DNA from: Rhodoferax sp. BLA1
Lineage (GTDB): Bacteria > Pseudomonadota > Gammaproteobacteria > Burkholderiales > Burkholderiaceae_C
Length of the DNA: 64,000 nucleotides
Assembly: GCF_013416775.1 (NCBI RefSeq)
Contig: NZ_SZVI01000001.1
Coordinates: 558,001 to 622,000 of the forward strand
Direction of reading: 5' to 3'
The notes below the pieces were generated by a model. That model was not told the DNA's origin and searched no databases. It saw only the letters and a list, made by a program, of their open reading frames with translations. Shown one piece after another: positions 15,445 through 25,782 of this stretch. A program made the translations under genes and the position numbers. The first letter of the stretch is position 1. Each line of letters starts with the position of its first letter.

Positions 15445-18400
15445 ATGACCATGTCAAACCCTGAACCCTTGGGTATTTCCGGGCGCCTGGCGCGGGCCTT
15501 TCAGCACAACGCCATCACCCCGTTGCTGGCCTTACTGGCCGTGTTGCTGGGCTTGTTTGCGGTTCTGGTGACCCCGCGTGAGGAAGAGCCACAGATCAAT
15601 GTGACCATGGCCAATGTGCTGATCCCGTTCCCCGGGGCCAGCAGTGTCGACGTGCAAAACATGGTGGCGCTACCCGCTGAGCAGGTGCTCGGCCAGATCG
15701 CCGACATCGAGCACACCTATTCGGTCGCGCGCCCGGGCATGGCGGTGCTGACGGTGCAGTTCAAGGTCGGTGTGCCCAGAACCGAAGCCTTGGTGCGTCT
15801 GTACGACGTGCTCAACGCGAACCAGGACTGGTTGCCAAGCGATCTGGGAACCCTGAGCCCGATCGTCAAACCCAAGGGCATTGACGACGTGCCGGTACTG
15901 GCGCTCACCTTGTGGAGTCACGATTCGCTGCCTGCAGTGGACCTGGAGCGCACCGCCCATGCGGTGGAAGCTGAACTCAAGCGTGTACCTGGCACCCGTG
16001 AAGTTCAAACCATTGGGGGACCGGGGCGGGCGGTGTTTGTCTGGCTGGACCCGGCGCGGCTGCGCGAACGCGGTGTGGATGTGTTGTCGCTCAAAACGCT
16101 GCTGGCCAGCGCCAATGCCAGCCAGCCGTCCGGCTCGGTGATTCAGAGCGACGTTGCCAATGGCCAGATGCTCCAGGTGGAAACCGGTGAATTTTTGCGC
16201 TCGATCGAAGACGTGGGCGACTTGGTGGTGGGTGTCAGCAAAGGCGCACCCGTGTTTCTGCGCGAGGTGGCGCGTCTTGAGGTGGGTGCCCAACTGCCTC
16301 AGCGTTACGTCTGGTTCACACCCGGTGCTGCGCACCAGAGCGCCAGCGCACCAGGTAGCGCCGCAGAACCTGCCACAGCGGGCTCGGTGCACCCGGCGGT
16401 CACCCTCACGGTCACCAAAAAACCGGGTACCAACGCGGTGGATGTGACCCAGGCCGTGCGGGCCCGGGTGGCAGAGCTGCAAAACACGGTGATTCCGGCC
16501 AACATCAGCATCAGCATCACCCGCGACTATGGTGAAACCGCAGCCGAAAAAGCCAACAAACTGATCCAGAAGCTGGTGTTTGCCACCGGCTCGGTGATCC
16601 TGCTGGTGGGTTTTGCACTGGGTCGCCGTGAAGCGGTGATTGTGGGCACAGCGGTAATCCTGACCTTGGCGGCCACCCTGTTTGCCTCCTGGGCCTGGGG
16701 TTTCACCTTGAACCGTGTGTCGCTGTTTGCCTTGATTTTTTCGATCGGCATTCTGGTTGATGATGCCATTGTGGTGGTCGAGAACATCCACCGCCACCAG
16801 CAGCTGGAACCCACGGCAACCCTGCGCCAGATCATTCCGAAGGCGGTGGACGAGGTGGGTGGTCCGACCATTCTGGCCACGCTGACCGTGATCGCAGCCT
16901 TGTTGCCAATGGCCTTTGTCAGCGGGCTGATGGGCCCGTACATGAGCCCGATCCCGATCAACGCCAGCCTGGGCATGGCCATCTCGCTGGGTATTGCGTT
17001 CACCGTCACCCCCTGGCTGGCATTGACACTGATGCGCCCGTCTGGACACGGGCCGGATGTGAACCACAGTCCAAGTTCTGGCAAAAGCGCCAAGCTGCAG
17101 CGCTTTTTTGCCCGGGTGTTGACGCCGTTTCTCGACAGCGCCCGCCACCGCTGGCTGCTGTTGGCCGGCATCCTGGTGGCACTGGCTTTGTCGGTGGGTT
17201 TGGCGATGGTGCAGTGGGTGGTGCTCAAGATGCTGCCCTTTGACAACAAGAGCGAGTTTCAGGTGCTGGTGGAGATGCCCGCAGGCACCCCGCTGGAAAA
17301 CACAGCGGCCACCTTGCAGGAGCTGGGCGCTTATCTGGCACAGCAGCCCGAGGTGTTGAACCTGCAGGCCTACGCGGGCACCGCCTCACCGATCACCTTC
17401 AACGGGCTGGTGCGCCAGTATTACCTGCGCGCCGACGCAGAACTCGGTGATTTGCAGGTCAACCTGGTCGACAAACACCACCGTGATGAACAAAGCCACG
17501 CCATTGCCCAACGCCTGCGCCCGGCGCTGGAGAAGATCGGGCAGCGTCACAACGCTGTGATCCAGGTGGTAGAAGTGCCACCCGGCCCGCCGGTGATGTC
17601 GCCCCTGGTGGCCGAGGTGTATGGCCCGGACGAAGCGGGTCGCCAGGCTTTGGCGGCCCGGGTGGCCAAAGCCTTTGCGGCGACGCCCGACATTGTGGGG
17701 GTGGACACCTCGCTGCAGGTCAACGCGCCGCGCGCTTATCTGCGGGTACGCCGCCAGCGTGCCGAGTCGCTGGGTATTTCGGTGGCGACCGTGGCGCAAA
17801 CCGCTGCTTTGGCTTTGAGTGGGTCTGACGCGGCCTATCTGCACGACGGTCAAAGCAAGTACCCGGTACCGGTGCGCCTGCAGTTGCCGCTGCAAGACCA
17901 GGTGGACCTGGCAGCGGTACTGGCTTTGCCCCTGCGTGCCAGCAATGGCCAGTTGGTGCCCTTGTCGGAGCTGGTGCAGGTGGAACACGGTCTGATCGAC
18001 CAGCCGCTCTACACCAAGGACCTGCAGCCACTCAGTTATGTGTTTGGCGACATGGCGGGCCAATTGGATTCACCGCTCTACGGGCTGTTCGCCATCCGGG
18101 ACATGCTGCAGGCAGCAGCCCTACCCGGTACGGGTGAGGTGGGTGAGTACTGGATCAGCCAGCCCAGCGACCCGTACCGGCAATACGCCATCAAGTGGGA
18201 CGGTGAGTCCCAGATCACCTACGAGACCTTTCGCGACATGGGCACCGCGTACGGCGTCGGTCTGATCCTGATCTACCTGCTGGTGGTGGTGCAGTTCAAG
18301 AGTTACCTGACGCCGCTGGTGATCATGGCGCCGATTCCGCTGACCATCATTGGTGTGATGCCGGGGCATGCCTTGCTGGGTGCCCAGTTCACGGCCACCT

Positions 18401-18741
18401 CGATGATTGGCATGATTGCGCTGGCCGGGATCATTGTGCGCAACTCAATCTTGCTGGTGGATTTCATCGAGCTGCAGCTGACGCAGGGCATCGCGTTCAA
18501 GGACGCCGTGGTGGCCTCTGCCGCAGTGCGCGCCCAACCGATTTTGCTCACCGGCCTGGCCGCCATGATCGGCGCGTTTTTTATCCTGGACGACCCGATC
18601 TTCAACGGGCTGGCGATCTCCCTCATTTTTGGCATTCTGGTGTCCACCGTGCTGACCCTGGTGGTGATACCTGTCCTGTATTACGCGCTGTTTCGGCGTC
18701 GTATCCAAGCGCACACAGATGCGCTGGTTTCTCTCGACTGA
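15445..18741 (+). CDS. RND family efflux transporter
   Basis: A 1098-residue inner-membrane pump of the AcrB/HAE1-like RND superfamily. It has one N-terminal helix (NAITPLLALLAVLLGLFAVL), a first periplasmic loop beginning VTPREEEPQI, and a central membrane block with the paired Asp of helix 4 (GILVDDAIVVVENIHRH, about residue 437) used for proton relay. A second periplasmic loop and a C-terminal membrane block (LLVVVQFKSYLTPLVIMAPI) follow. Substrate unknown. The tight link with the flavoprotein and repressor downstream suggests sulfur stress rather than general drug efflux. Two ATGs (15445, 15451) are possible starts. Confidence 0.88.
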   Translation: MTMSNPEPLGISGRLARAFQHNAITPLLALLAVLLGLFAVLVTPREEEPQINVTMANVLIPFPGASSVDVQNMVALPAEQVLGQIADIEHTYSVARPGMAVLTVQFKVGVPRTEALVRLYDVLNANQDWLPSDLGTLSPIVKPKGIDDVPVLALTLWSHDSLPAVDLERTAHAVEAELKRVPGTREVQTIGGPGRAVFVWLDPARLRERGVDVLSLKTLLASANASQPSGSVIQSDVANGQMLQVETGEFLRSIEDVGDLVVGVSKGAPVFLREVARLEVGAQLPQRYVWFTPGAAHQSASAPGSAAEPATAGSVHPAVTLTVTKKPGTNAVDVTQAVRARVAELQNTVIPANISISITRDYGETAAEKANKLIQKLVFATGSVILLVGFALGRREAVIVGTAVILTLAATLFASWAWGFTLNRVSLFALIFSIGILVDDAIVVVENIHRHQQLEPTATLRQIIPKAVDEVGGPTILATLTVIAALLPMAFVSGLMGPYMSPIPINASLGMAISLGIAFTVTPWLALTLMRPSGHGPDVNHSPSSGKSAKLQRFFARVLTPFLDSARHRWLLLAGILVALALSVGLAMVQWVVLKMLPFDNKSEFQVLVEMPAGTPLENTAATLQELGAYLAQQPEVLNLQAYAGTASPITFNGLVRQYYLRADAELGDLQVNLVDKHHRDEQSHAIAQRLRPALEKIGQRHNAVIQVVEVPPGPPVMSPLVAEVYGPDEAGRQALAARVAKAFAATPDIVGVDTSLQVNAPRAYLRVRRQRAESLGISVATVAQTAALALSGSDAAYLHDGQSKYPVPVRLQLPLQDQVDLAAVLALPLRASNGQLVPLSELVQVEHGLIDQPLYTKDLQPLSYVFGDMAGQLDSPLYGLFAIRDMLQAAALPGTGEVGEYWISQPSDPYRQYAIKWDGESQITYETFRDMGTAYGVGLILIYLLVVVQFKSYLTPLVIMAPIPLTIIGVMPGHALLGAQFTATSMIGMIALAGIIVRNSILLVDFIELQLTQGIAFKDAVVASAAVRAQPILLTGLAAMIGAFFILDDPIFNGLAISLIFGILVSTVLTLVVIPVLYYALFRRRIQAHTDALVSLD

Positions 18742-18774
18742 TGTTCATCATTCCCCATAAAACAGGAGACAAAC

Positions 18775-20061
18775 ATGGCCCATATCATCATCATGGGGGC
18801 AGGCATTGGCGGCATGCCCGCCGCTTACGAACTGCGTGAAATGCTGCCCCCGGAGCACCGCATCACGGTGCTCAACATCACCCCCTACTTTCAATTTGTG
18901 CCGAGCAACCCCTGGGTGGCCGTGGGTTGGCGCCAGCGCGAAGAAGTGACTTTGCCGATTGCCCCGTACCTGACACGCAAAAAAATCGGGTTTGTTGCCC
19001 AGGCGGTGACACACATCGACCCAGTCGCCAACCAACTGACCCTGGCCGACGGTGACAAGCTGGACTACGACTATCTGGTGATTGCCACCGGCCCCAAACT
19101 GGCGTTTGACGAGGTGCCCGGAGCGGGTCCGATGTCGTCTGGCGGCGGGGGCTTCACCCATTCGATCTGCCATGTGGACCATGCGCAGGCCTTTTTTGCC
19201 GAGTACGAAAAATTCCTGGCCAACCCCGGGCCGATTGTGGTGGGCGCCATGCCGGGTGCCAGCTGTTTTGGCCCGGCTTACGAATTTGCCATGGTGCTCG
19301 ACACCGACCTGCGCCGACGCAAGCTGCGCCACAAGGTGCCCATGACCTATGTGACCAGCGAGCCCTACGTCGGCCACCTCGGTCTGGGTGGTGTGGGTGA
19401 CAGCAAATCGATGCTCGAGTCCGAGTTCCGCAACCGCGACATCAAGTGGGTCACCAATGCCCGGACCACCAGCGTCGAGGTCGACAAGATGCAGGTGACC
19501 CAGCTCGACGACCTGGGCAACGCGGTCAAAGAGCATGCGATTGGCTTCAAGCTGGCGATGATGTTGCCCGCCTTCAAGGGCGTGGATGCGGTGGCCGCTG
19601 TGCCGCAGCTGTGCAATCCGCGCGGCATGGTGCTGATCGACGAATTCCAGCGCAGCAAGGCCTACCGCAACATCTTCTCGGCCGGTGTGTGTGTGGCGAT
19701 TCCGCCAGTCGAGGTGACCCCGGTGCCCACCGGCTGCCCCAAGACCGGCTACATGATCGAGAGCATGATGACCGCCATCTGCCACAACATCAGCAACGAG
19801 CTGGCAGGCAAGCCGGTGACCGGCAAAGGCACCTGGAACGCGGTATGTCTGGCCGACATGGGCGACACCGGCGCCGCGTTTGTGGCCCTGCCGCAGATCC
19901 CACCGCGCAATGTGAACTGGTTCAAAAAAGGCAAGTGGGTGCACCTGGCCAAGATTGCGTATGAAAAGTACTTCATGCGCAAGCTCAAAAAAGGCACCTC
20001 CGAGCCCATTTACGAGAAATACATCATGGGTCTGCTCGGCATCAACCGGCTGGACAACTGA
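18775..20061 (+). CDS. sqr: sulfide:quinone oxidoreductase-like flavoprotein
   Basis: A 428-residue FAD protein. The FAD-binding segment is at the N-terminus (IIIMGAGIGGMPAAYEL), and the second dinucleotide-type segment includes DYDYLVIATGPKLAF. Cys164 (GASCFGPAYEF) and Cys321 (TGCPKTGYMIE) sit where the redox-active cysteine pair of sulfide:quinone oxidoreductases is found. C-terminal helices likely bind the inner face of the membrane. It would oxidise sulfide to (poly)sulfide and reduce quinone. It starts 33 bp after the RND pump stop and is followed by a DUF2892 gene and a CsoR/CstR-like regulator, as in other sulfide-response clusters. Confidence 0.85.
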   Translation: MAHIIIMGAGIGGMPAAYELREMLPPEHRITVLNITPYFQFVPSNPWVAVGWRQREEVTLPIAPYLTRKKIGFVAQAVTHIDPVANQLTLADGDKLDYDYLVIATGPKLAFDEVPGAGPMSSGGGGFTHSICHVDHAQAFFAEYEKFLANPGPIVVGAMPGASCFGPAYEFAMVLDTDLRRRKLRHKVPMTYVTSEPYVGHLGLGGVGDSKSMLESEFRNRDIKWVTNARTTSVEVDKMQVTQLDDLGNAVKEHAIGFKLAMMLPAFKGVDAVAAVPQLCNPRGMVLIDEFQRSKAYRNIFSAGVCVAIPPVEVTPVPTGCPKTGYMIESMMTAICHNISNELAGKPVTGKGTWNAVCLADMGDTGAAFVALPQIPPRNVNWFKKGKWVHLAKIAYEKYFMRKLKKGTSEPIYEKYIMGLLGINRLDN

Positions 20062-20080
20062 TTTTTAAAGGAGGTGTGAG

Positions 20081-20287
20081 ATGACGGTACAACGTTATAT
20101 TTTGGTGTTTGCGGGCCTGTTTGTGATGCTGTCGCTGGCCTTCGGGGTCGAGGGCAGCCCGCTGTTTGTGAGCAAATGGGCGCTGGCATTCACCGCGTTT
20201 GTTGGTGCCAACCTGTTCCAGTCGGGCTTCACCAACTTTTGCCCGCTGGGCATCATCTTGAAGAAGCTGGGTGTGCCGGAGGCTTGA
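20081..20287 (+). CDS. DUF2892 (YgaP-like) small membrane protein
   Basis: A 68-residue protein with two hydrophobic segments (YILVFAGLFVMLSLAFGV and KWALAFTAFVGANLFQSGF), then FCPLGIILKKLGV, the typical DUF2892 ending. Such proteins occur alone or fused to rhodanese domains as in YgaP, and often sit beside sulfur-metabolism genes. It has a strong AAAGGAGGTG ribosome binding site and lies 19 bp after the flavoprotein gene. A part in sulfide or persulfide handling is inferred from context. Confidence 0.85.
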   Translation: MTVQRYILVFAGLFVMLSLAFGVEGSPLFVSKWALAFTAFVGANLFQSGFTNFCPLGIILKKLGVPEA

Positions 20288-20389
20288 ATCGGCTATGCAC
20301 GCTAGACTGGATAGCAGCGTCCGGCAGCGGGGCCAGGTGTCCGCCCGCCCATGGCGACGCTCAGCATTGGTCAACGAGGAAACACATTC

Positions 20390-20680
20390 ATGACGGTATT
20401 AACAAACGAGACGGCACGCACTGATGTGATCAATCGGCTGCGCCGTGCCGAAGGGCAACTCCGGGGCGTGCAGCGCATGGTCGAAGAGGGTGAGAGCTGC
20501 CTGAAGATCAGCCAGCAGCTCTCCGCCGTGCGCAAGGCGCTCGACAGCACCTACCTGCGCATGACCCTGTGTTACATGGAACAGGAGTTGCAACAGCAGA
20601 TCCCGGCAGAACAGATGCAGACACCGGCCATGGAAAGCCTGCTCAAAGACATGGAAGGTCTGCTCGCCAGGATTGGCTAA
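20390..20680 (+). CDS. CsoR/CstR-family repressor with non-canonical cysteine pair
   Basis: A 96-residue all-helical repressor. INRLRRAEGQLRGVQRMVEE is the family's N-terminal DNA-contact helix. Copper CsoR uses Cys-His-Cys (36/61/65). Here Cys37 is present, but the aligned His position is Tyr62 and the second Cys position is Glu66; instead Cys61 lies one residue before the His position. That rules out ordinary copper sensing and suggests thiol-based sensing of sulfide or persulfide, like CstR but with different spacing. It closes the RND/flavoprotein/DUF2892 cluster, 102 bp after the DUF2892 gene. Confidence 0.8.
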   Translation: MTVLTNETARTDVINRLRRAEGQLRGVQRMVEEGESCLKISQQLSAVRKALDSTYLRMTLCYMEQELQQQIPAEQMQTPAMESLLKDMEGLLARIG

Positions 20681-20689
20681 GCTTATATA

Positions 20690-20741
20690 AACAAATAGCC
20701 TTCTAGCCCTTATACAACAAGGACTAATAGCTATGAATAAC
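20690..20741 (-). repeat. dispersed AT-rich hairpin repeat, copy a
   Basis: Read on the minus strand: CATAGCTATTAGTCCTTG, then TATAAGGGCTAGAAGGC. The core TAG-CCTT ... AAGG-CTA can fold. It lies between the convergent repressor and mnmA genes. The same pattern recurs near 28240, 36745, 42385, 52815, 54750 and 62020. Confidence 0.75.
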
Positions 20742-20749
20742 AGAGTATT

Positions 20750-21871
20750 TTAAGGCGCCTTGGCGTGGTCGATGATGCCGCCGCCCAGGCACACCTCGCC
20801 GTCGTACAACACCGCAGACTGGCCTGGCGTCACCGCCCACTGGGCCTGGCTGAAGCTCAGCGCAAACTGCTCACCCGACACATCGCGGAGTTCACACGGC
20901 GCATCCGCCTGGCGATAACGCGTCTTGGCGGCGAGCGCCTGCGGCTGTGGCGCGTGTCCGGCGACCCAGCTGGCTTGCCCGGCTTGCAAGGTCATCGACT
21001 GCAGCCAGGGGTGATCGTGCCCCTGCACCACCCACAAGGTGTTGCCCGGCACATCCTTGCGTGCGACAAACCAGGGCGCATGGTCACCGCCACCGCGTTG
21101 TGCCCCCTTGGCCTTGAGACCACCAATGCCCAGGCCCTGGCGCTGGCCCAGGGTGTAAAAGCTCAGACCCACATGCTGGCCAATGGTCTGCCCCTTGTCG
21201 TTCTTGATCGGGCCGGGTTCTTTGGCGATGTAGCGGTTCAAAAAGTCCCGGAACGGCCGCTCACCAATAAAACAGATGCCGGTGGAGTCTTTCTTCTTGG
21301 CATTGGGCAGACCAATCTCCAGCGCGATGCGCCGCACCTCGGTCTTGAGCAGCTCACCCACCGGGAACAGCGTTTTGGACAGTTGCGCTTGCGTCAGGCG
21401 ATGCAAAAAATAGCTCTGGTCTTTGGAGGGGTCCAACCCCTTGAGCAACTCGTGCAAACCACTGGCCGGGTTCTGCCGCACCCGGGCGTAGTGACCGGTG
21501 GCGATCTTGTCTGCACCCAGGCGCATCGCATGGTCCAGAAAGGCCTTGAACTTGATCTCGGCATTGCACAGGATGTCGGGGTTGGGTGTGCGCCCGGCGC
21601 TGTACTCTCGCAAAAAGTCGGCGAACACCCGGTCGCGGTAGTCGGCGGCAAAGTTGACGTGTTCGATCTCGATGCCAATCACATCGGCCACGGCGGCGGC
21701 GTCGACAAAGTCCTCGTTGGACGAGCAGTAGCCGGTGTCGTCGTCGTCTTCCCAGTTTTTCATGAAGATGCCGAGCACCTCATGGCCTTGCTGTTTGAGC
21801 AACCAGGCGGTCACCGCCGAGTCGACCCCGCCGCTGAGACCCACCACCACGCGTTGAGGTTTTGTGCTCAT
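20750..21871 (-). CDS. mnmA: tRNA-specific 2-thiouridylase MnmA
   Basis: A 373-residue enzyme that thiolates uridine 34 of Lys, Glu and Gln tRNAs. The ATP pyrophosphatase loop SGGVDS is at residues 13-18, with catalytic Cys102 in [13 protein letters not shown] and Cys200 in [14 protein letters not shown]. Start 21871 ([18 protein letters not shown]) fits the family; a 49-residue in-frame extension upstream is the overlapping Nudix gene. Its ATG overlaps the Nudix stop by 4 bp, so the two are translationally coupled. Confidence 0.95.
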   Translation of the reverse strand: MSTKPQRVVVGLSGGVDSAVTAWLLKQQGHEVLGIFMKNWEDDDDTGYCSSNEDFVDAAAVADVIGIEIEHVNFAADYRDRVFADFLREYSAGRTPNPDILCNAEIKFKAFLDHAMRLGADKIATGHYARVRQNPASGLHELLKGLDPSKDQSYFLHRLTQAQLSKTLFPVGELLKTEVRRIALEIGLPNAKKKDSTGICFIGERPFRDFLNRYIAKEPGPIKNDKGQTIGQHVGLSFYTLGQRQGLGIGGLKAKGAQRGGGDHAPWFVARKDVPGNTLWVVQGHDHPWLQSMTLQAGQASWVAGHAPQPQALAAKTRYRQADAPCELRDVSGEQFALSFSQAQWAVTPGQSAVLYDGEVCLGGGIIDHAKAP

Positions 21872-22368
21872 GCTGCACCCAACGTGATGACGCTGGCATC
21901 GGTGTGGATCAGGTCCAGCGGGAAGCGCTGGCCAGACAAATAATCTTCCATACATTGCAGCACCAGCGGGCTGCGGTGGCGTGCGGCGCTGGCGCGGATC
22001 TCGTCGGGGGTGAGCCACAACGTGCGCACAATGCCGGTGTCCAGCTGCCGCTCTGGCAACAGCGCGCCCAGTGTGCCAGCAAAGGCAAAACGCAGATAGG
22101 TCACATCCTGCGCATCTTCAGTGCCATTGGCGGCACGCTGAGAACGCGACATGTAAACGCCCACAAGATGGGTCGGGGTGAACAGGTACCTGGTTTCTTC
22201 GAGCGTCTCACGCTGGCAGCCTTGCACCAGGGTTTCACCCTCGTCCAGATGCCCGGCCGGGTTGTTGATGCGCAGGCCCTCGGGCGTGTGTTCTTCCACC
22301 AGCAAAAACTTGCCGTCTTGCTCAATGATTGCCGCCACCGTGGCGCTGGGTTTCCATCTGTCAGTCAT
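21868..22368 (-). CDS. Nudix hydrolase (NudJ-like)
   Basis: A 166-residue protein with the Nudix box [20 protein letters not shown], whose final Gly is replaced by Arg (EETRYLF). The family hydrolyses nucleoside diphosphates linked to another group; NudJ acts on HMP-PP and nucleotides. NudJ-type genes precede mnmA in other beta- and gammaproteobacteria, so the neighbourhood supports that assignment. The start at 22368 was chosen because 56 residues upstream in frame have no family character. Confidence 0.85.
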   Translation of the reverse strand: MTDRWKPSATVAAIIEQDGKFLLVEEHTPEGLRINNPAGHLDEGETLVQGCQRETLEETRYLFTPTHLVGVYMSRSQRAANGTEDAQDVTYLRFAFAGTLGALLPERQLDTGIVRTLWLTPDEIRASAARHRSPLVLQCMEDYLSGQRFPLDLIHTDASVITLGAA

Positions 22369-22530
22369 GCCTGAATTATCCCGGATGCGGGGTAGCAGGG
22401 CTGCTGTCAGCAAAACGCCTTTGCCGAGGCGACAGGGTGAAGACCCCTGGTAAAACTGTTGTAAGCTCAGCGGGCTTCCCAAAACGCGTGTTTTGGCTTT
22501 GCTTTTTGCAAGAAAACAAGGAGTCTTCCC

Positions 22531-24186
22531 ATGCAAGCTGATATAGCCACTGCTGCCCAGCCGGGTCAGTCCGTGGAGTCAGGTTCCCCCGAGTCTGCGA
22601 AGTTGGCGCAGTCTATCGGTGTGCCCTGCGAAATTTTTCCAGGCGAAAAACGGGTCGCTACCGTGCCCGAGGTGGTGGCCAAGCTGATCAAGCTCGGCTT
22701 TACCGTGGCTGTCCAGTCTGGTGCGGGCGCAGCTGCCAATATCAGCGACGCGGATTACCAGGCTGCCGGTGCCAGCATCGTGGCAGACGCAAGCCAACTG
22801 TGGTCGACCGCCGACATCGTGTTCAAGGTCCGCCCACCAACGGCGGATGAAGTGGCCCTGATGCGTGAAGGTGGCACCTTGATCAGCTTCATCTGGCCCG
22901 CCCAGAACCCTGAGTTGATGCAGTTGCTCACCGCCAAGAAGACGACGGTGTTGGCCATCGACGCCTTACCCCGCACGCTCAGCCGTGCCCAGAAGATGGA
23001 CGCCCTGACCTCGCAGGCTGGGGTGGCTGGTTACCGTGCGGTGATCGAAGCGGCCAATGCCTTTGGCCGTTTCTTCAACGGCCAGATCACCGCTGCGGGC
23101 AAGGTTCCTCCAGCCAAAGTATTCATCGCCGGTGCCGGTGTGGCTGGCTTGGCTGCCATTGGCACCGCAGCGGGTCTGGGCGCCATCGTGCGTGCCAACG
23201 ACACCCGCGCCGAAGTGGCCGACCAGGTGGTCTCGCTCGGTGGTGAATTTGTCAAGGTCGATTACGAGGAAGAAGGCTCAGGCGGCGGCGGTTACGCAAA
23301 GGTGATGAGCGAGGGCTTCCAGCAAGCCCAGCGCGAGATGTACGCCAAACAGGCCAAGGAGGTGGACATCATCATCACCACCGCGCTGATCCCCGGCAAA
23401 CCCGCACCCAAACTGATCACCGCCGAGATGGTGCGCAGCATGAAACCCGGCAGCGTCATTGTCGACATGGCCGCCGAACAAGGTGGCAACTGCGAACTGA
23501 CCGAACCCGGCCATTCCGTGGTGAAACATGGTGTGACCATTGTTGGCTTCACCGATCTGGTGTCACGCCTGGCGATGCAGTCGTCCACACTCTACGCCAC
23601 CAACCTGTTCCGCTTGTCCGAGGAGTTGTGCAAGACCAAGGACGGTGTGATCAACGTCAACATGGAAGACGATGCCATCCGTGGCCTGACCGTCACCAAG
23701 GACGGTGCCATCACCTGGCCAGCGCCAGCGCCCAAGCAGGCACCAGCCCCAGCGGCTGCCAAACCCGCTGCAGCGCCTGCGGCCAAAAAGGCCCATGGCC
23801 ACGGTGAAGCCAGTGCGCCCATGGCAGGCAGCAAGCTGGCCATCGTGTTTGGTGTGGCGGCAGCCTTGTTCTGGCTCATTGGTGCCAACGCGCCCAAGGA
23901 GTTCATGTCGCACTTCACGGTGTTTGTGCTGGCGTGTTTTGTCGGTTACATGGTGGTGTGGAACGTCAAACCGGCTTTGCACACACCACTGATGAGTGTG
24001 ACCAACGCCATCTCCAGCATCATCGCCATTGGTGCGCTGGTGCAGATCTCACCGATTGCGGACGCGCTGGATCGACCCAACAGCCTGATCACCTGGGTGG
24101 CAGCGGCGGGCATTGTGCTCACCGCCATCAATATGTTCGGTGGCTTCGCTGTGACCCAGCGCATGCTGGCGATGTTCCGCAAATAA
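22531..24186 (+). CDS. pntA: NAD(P) transhydrogenase subunit alpha
   Basis: A 551-residue subunit carrying the NAD(H)-binding domain I and part of the membrane domain. Domain I includes [20 protein letters not shown] and [20 protein letters not shown] (nucleotide site). It is followed by an Ala/Pro/Lys-rich linker (about residues 400-430) and four membrane helices at the C-terminus. It couples hydride transfer between NADH and NADP to proton entry. The N-terminus is some 25 residues longer than in E. coli PntA. AAGGAG precedes the ATG; pntB follows after 13 bp. Confidence 0.95.
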   Translation: MQADIATAAQPGQSVESGSPESAKLAQSIGVPCEIFPGEKRVATVPEVVAKLIKLGFTVAVQSGAGAAANISDADYQAAGASIVADASQLWSTADIVFKVRPPTADEVALMREGGTLISFIWPAQNPELMQLLTAKKTTVLAIDALPRTLSRAQKMDALTSQAGVAGYRAVIEAANAFGRFFNGQITAAGKVPPAKVFIAGAGVAGLAAIGTAAGLGAIVRANDTRAEVADQVVSLGGEFVKVDYEEEGSGGGGYAKVMSEGFQQAQREMYAKQAKEVDIIITTALIPGKPAPKLITAEMVRSMKPGSVIVDMAAEQGGNCELTEPGHSVVKHGVTIVGFTDLVSRLAMQSSTLYATNLFRLSEELCKTKDGVINVNMEDDAIRGLTVTKDGAITWPAPAPKQAPAPAAAKPAAAPAAKKAHGHGEASAPMAGSKLAIVFGVAAALFWLIGANAPKEFMSHFTVFVLACFVGYMVVWNVKPALHTPLMSVTNAISSIIAIGALVQISPIADALDRPNSLITWVAAAGIVLTAINMFGGFAVTQRMLAMFRK

Positions 24187-24199
24187 GAAGGGGCCAGAA

Positions 24200-25618
24200 A
24201 TGTCTTCAAGTTTGGCCACGGTTGCCTACATTGGCGCAACCATCCTTTTTATCCTGAGCCTGGGCGGTCTGTCCAACCAGACCACCGCGTTGCGCGGCAA
24301 CCTGTACGGCATGGTCGGCATGACGCTGGCGGTGCTGGCCACGGTGTTTGGCCCCCAAGTCACGGCGGCGGGTTTGCCGTGGATCATCGGCGCCATGGTG
24401 CTGGGCGGCGGCATTGGGTTGTACGCAGCGCGCACTGTGCAGATGACCCAAATGCCGGAGCTGGTGGCCTTGATGCACAGCATGGTGGGTCTGGCGGCGA
24501 TGCTGGTGGGTTTTGCCACCTACATCGACCCAACAGCCAGCGCCGGTTTTGAAGGCGCGGCCAAAACCATCCACGAACTGGAAATCTACATTGGTATCTT
24601 CATCGGTGCCGTCACCTTTGCCGGTTCGGTGATCGCTTTTGGCAAGCTGTCGGGTCGGGTCAGCGGCAACCCGGTCTTGCTGCCGGGGCGCCACTGGCTC
24701 AATCTGGCCGGTCTGCTGGTGGTGATCTACTTTGGTGGTGTCTTCATGCAGGCCCACGACGTGCAGGCAGGCATGCTGCCGGTGATTGTGATGACCATCG
24801 TGGCGCTGCTGTTTGGGGTGCACATGGTGATGGCCATTGGTGGTGCCGACATGCCGGTGGTGGTCTCCATGCTCAACAGCTACTCCGGTTGGGCGGCAGC
24901 GGCCACCGGCTTCATGTTGTCCAACGACTTGCTGATTGTGGTGGGCGCCCTGGTGGGCTCCAGCGGTGCGATTCTGTCCTACATCATGTGCAACGCCATG
25001 AACCGCAGCTTCATCAGCGTGATTGCCGGTGGTTTTGGCACCACCAGCACACCCAAGCCAGCTGCTGGCGGCGCAGCGCAGCCAGCCGGTGAAGTCACCC
25101 CGGTGACGGCGCTGGAAACGGCCGAGCTGTTGCGCGAAGCCAAGTCCGTGATCATTGTGCCGGGCTACGGCATGGCGGTGGCGCAGGCGCAGCACACGGT
25201 GTTCGAGATCACCAAGTTCCTGCGTGAAAAAGGTGTGAACGTGCGTTTTGGCATCCACCCTGTGGCCGGACGTATGCCGGGCCACATGAATGTGCTGCTG
25301 GCCGAGGCCAAGGTGCCCTACGACATCGTGTTCGAGATGGATGAACTCAACGAGGACTTCCCCGACACCGATGTCACCATGGTAATTGGTGCCAACGACA
25401 TCGTCAACCCAAGCGCCCAGGACGACCCGAGCAGCCCGATTGCCGGTATGCCGGTGCTCGAGGTCTGGAAAGCCAAGACCTCCATCGTCATGAAACGCAG
25501 CATGGCCTCGGGCTACGCCGGTGTGGACAACCCCTTGTTTTACAAGGACAACAACCGCATGTTGTTTGGCGACGCCAAAAAAATGCTCGACGAGGTGCTG
25601 ACCGCACTCAAAGCCTGA
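24200..25618 (+). CDS. pntB: NAD(P) transhydrogenase subunit beta
   Basis: A 472-residue subunit with eight or nine membrane helices in the first 270 residues (for example [20 protein letters not shown]), an Ala/Pro-rich linker, and the NADP(H)-binding domain III ([60 protein letters not shown]). It forms the proton-pumping transhydrogenase with PntA. A strong terminator follows 47 bp after the stop. Confidence 0.95.
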   Translation: MSSSLATVAYIGATILFILSLGGLSNQTTALRGNLYGMVGMTLAVLATVFGPQVTAAGLPWIIGAMVLGGGIGLYAARTVQMTQMPELVALMHSMVGLAAMLVGFATYIDPTASAGFEGAAKTIHELEIYIGIFIGAVTFAGSVIAFGKLSGRVSGNPVLLPGRHWLNLAGLLVVIYFGGVFMQAHDVQAGMLPVIVMTIVALLFGVHMVMAIGGADMPVVVSMLNSYSGWAAAATGFMLSNDLLIVVGALVGSSGAILSYIMCNAMNRSFISVIAGGFGTTSTPKPAAGGAAQPAGEVTPVTALETAELLREAKSVIIVPGYGMAVAQAQHTVFEITKFLREKGVNVRFGIHPVAGRMPGHMNVLLAEAKVPYDIVFEMDELNEDFPDTDVTMVIGANDIVNPSAQDDPSSPIAGMPVLEVWKAKTSIVMKRSMASGYAGVDNPLFYKDNNRMLFGDAKKMLDEVLTALKA

Positions 25619-25664
25619 GCGGCCACCCGCCAAGCCCTGCTGACAGGGCAACACACGCTGCCCC

Positions 25665-25700
25665 AGCCCCCAAGTCCGCTCTGCGGATTTGGGGGCTTTT
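25665..25700 (+). terminator. rho-independent terminator after pntB
   Basis: AGCCCCCAAGTCCGC, loop TCT, GCGGATTTGGGGGCT, TTT. A 15-bp stem with one G-T wobble and a short T-run. Confidence 0.9.
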
Positions 25701-25782
25701 CCCTAATTAGGGAAAACATAGACGATGCCAGCGGTCCAGCGAGTGAGAATCCTGCATCACATCAGAATACGGAGACTTCCTC

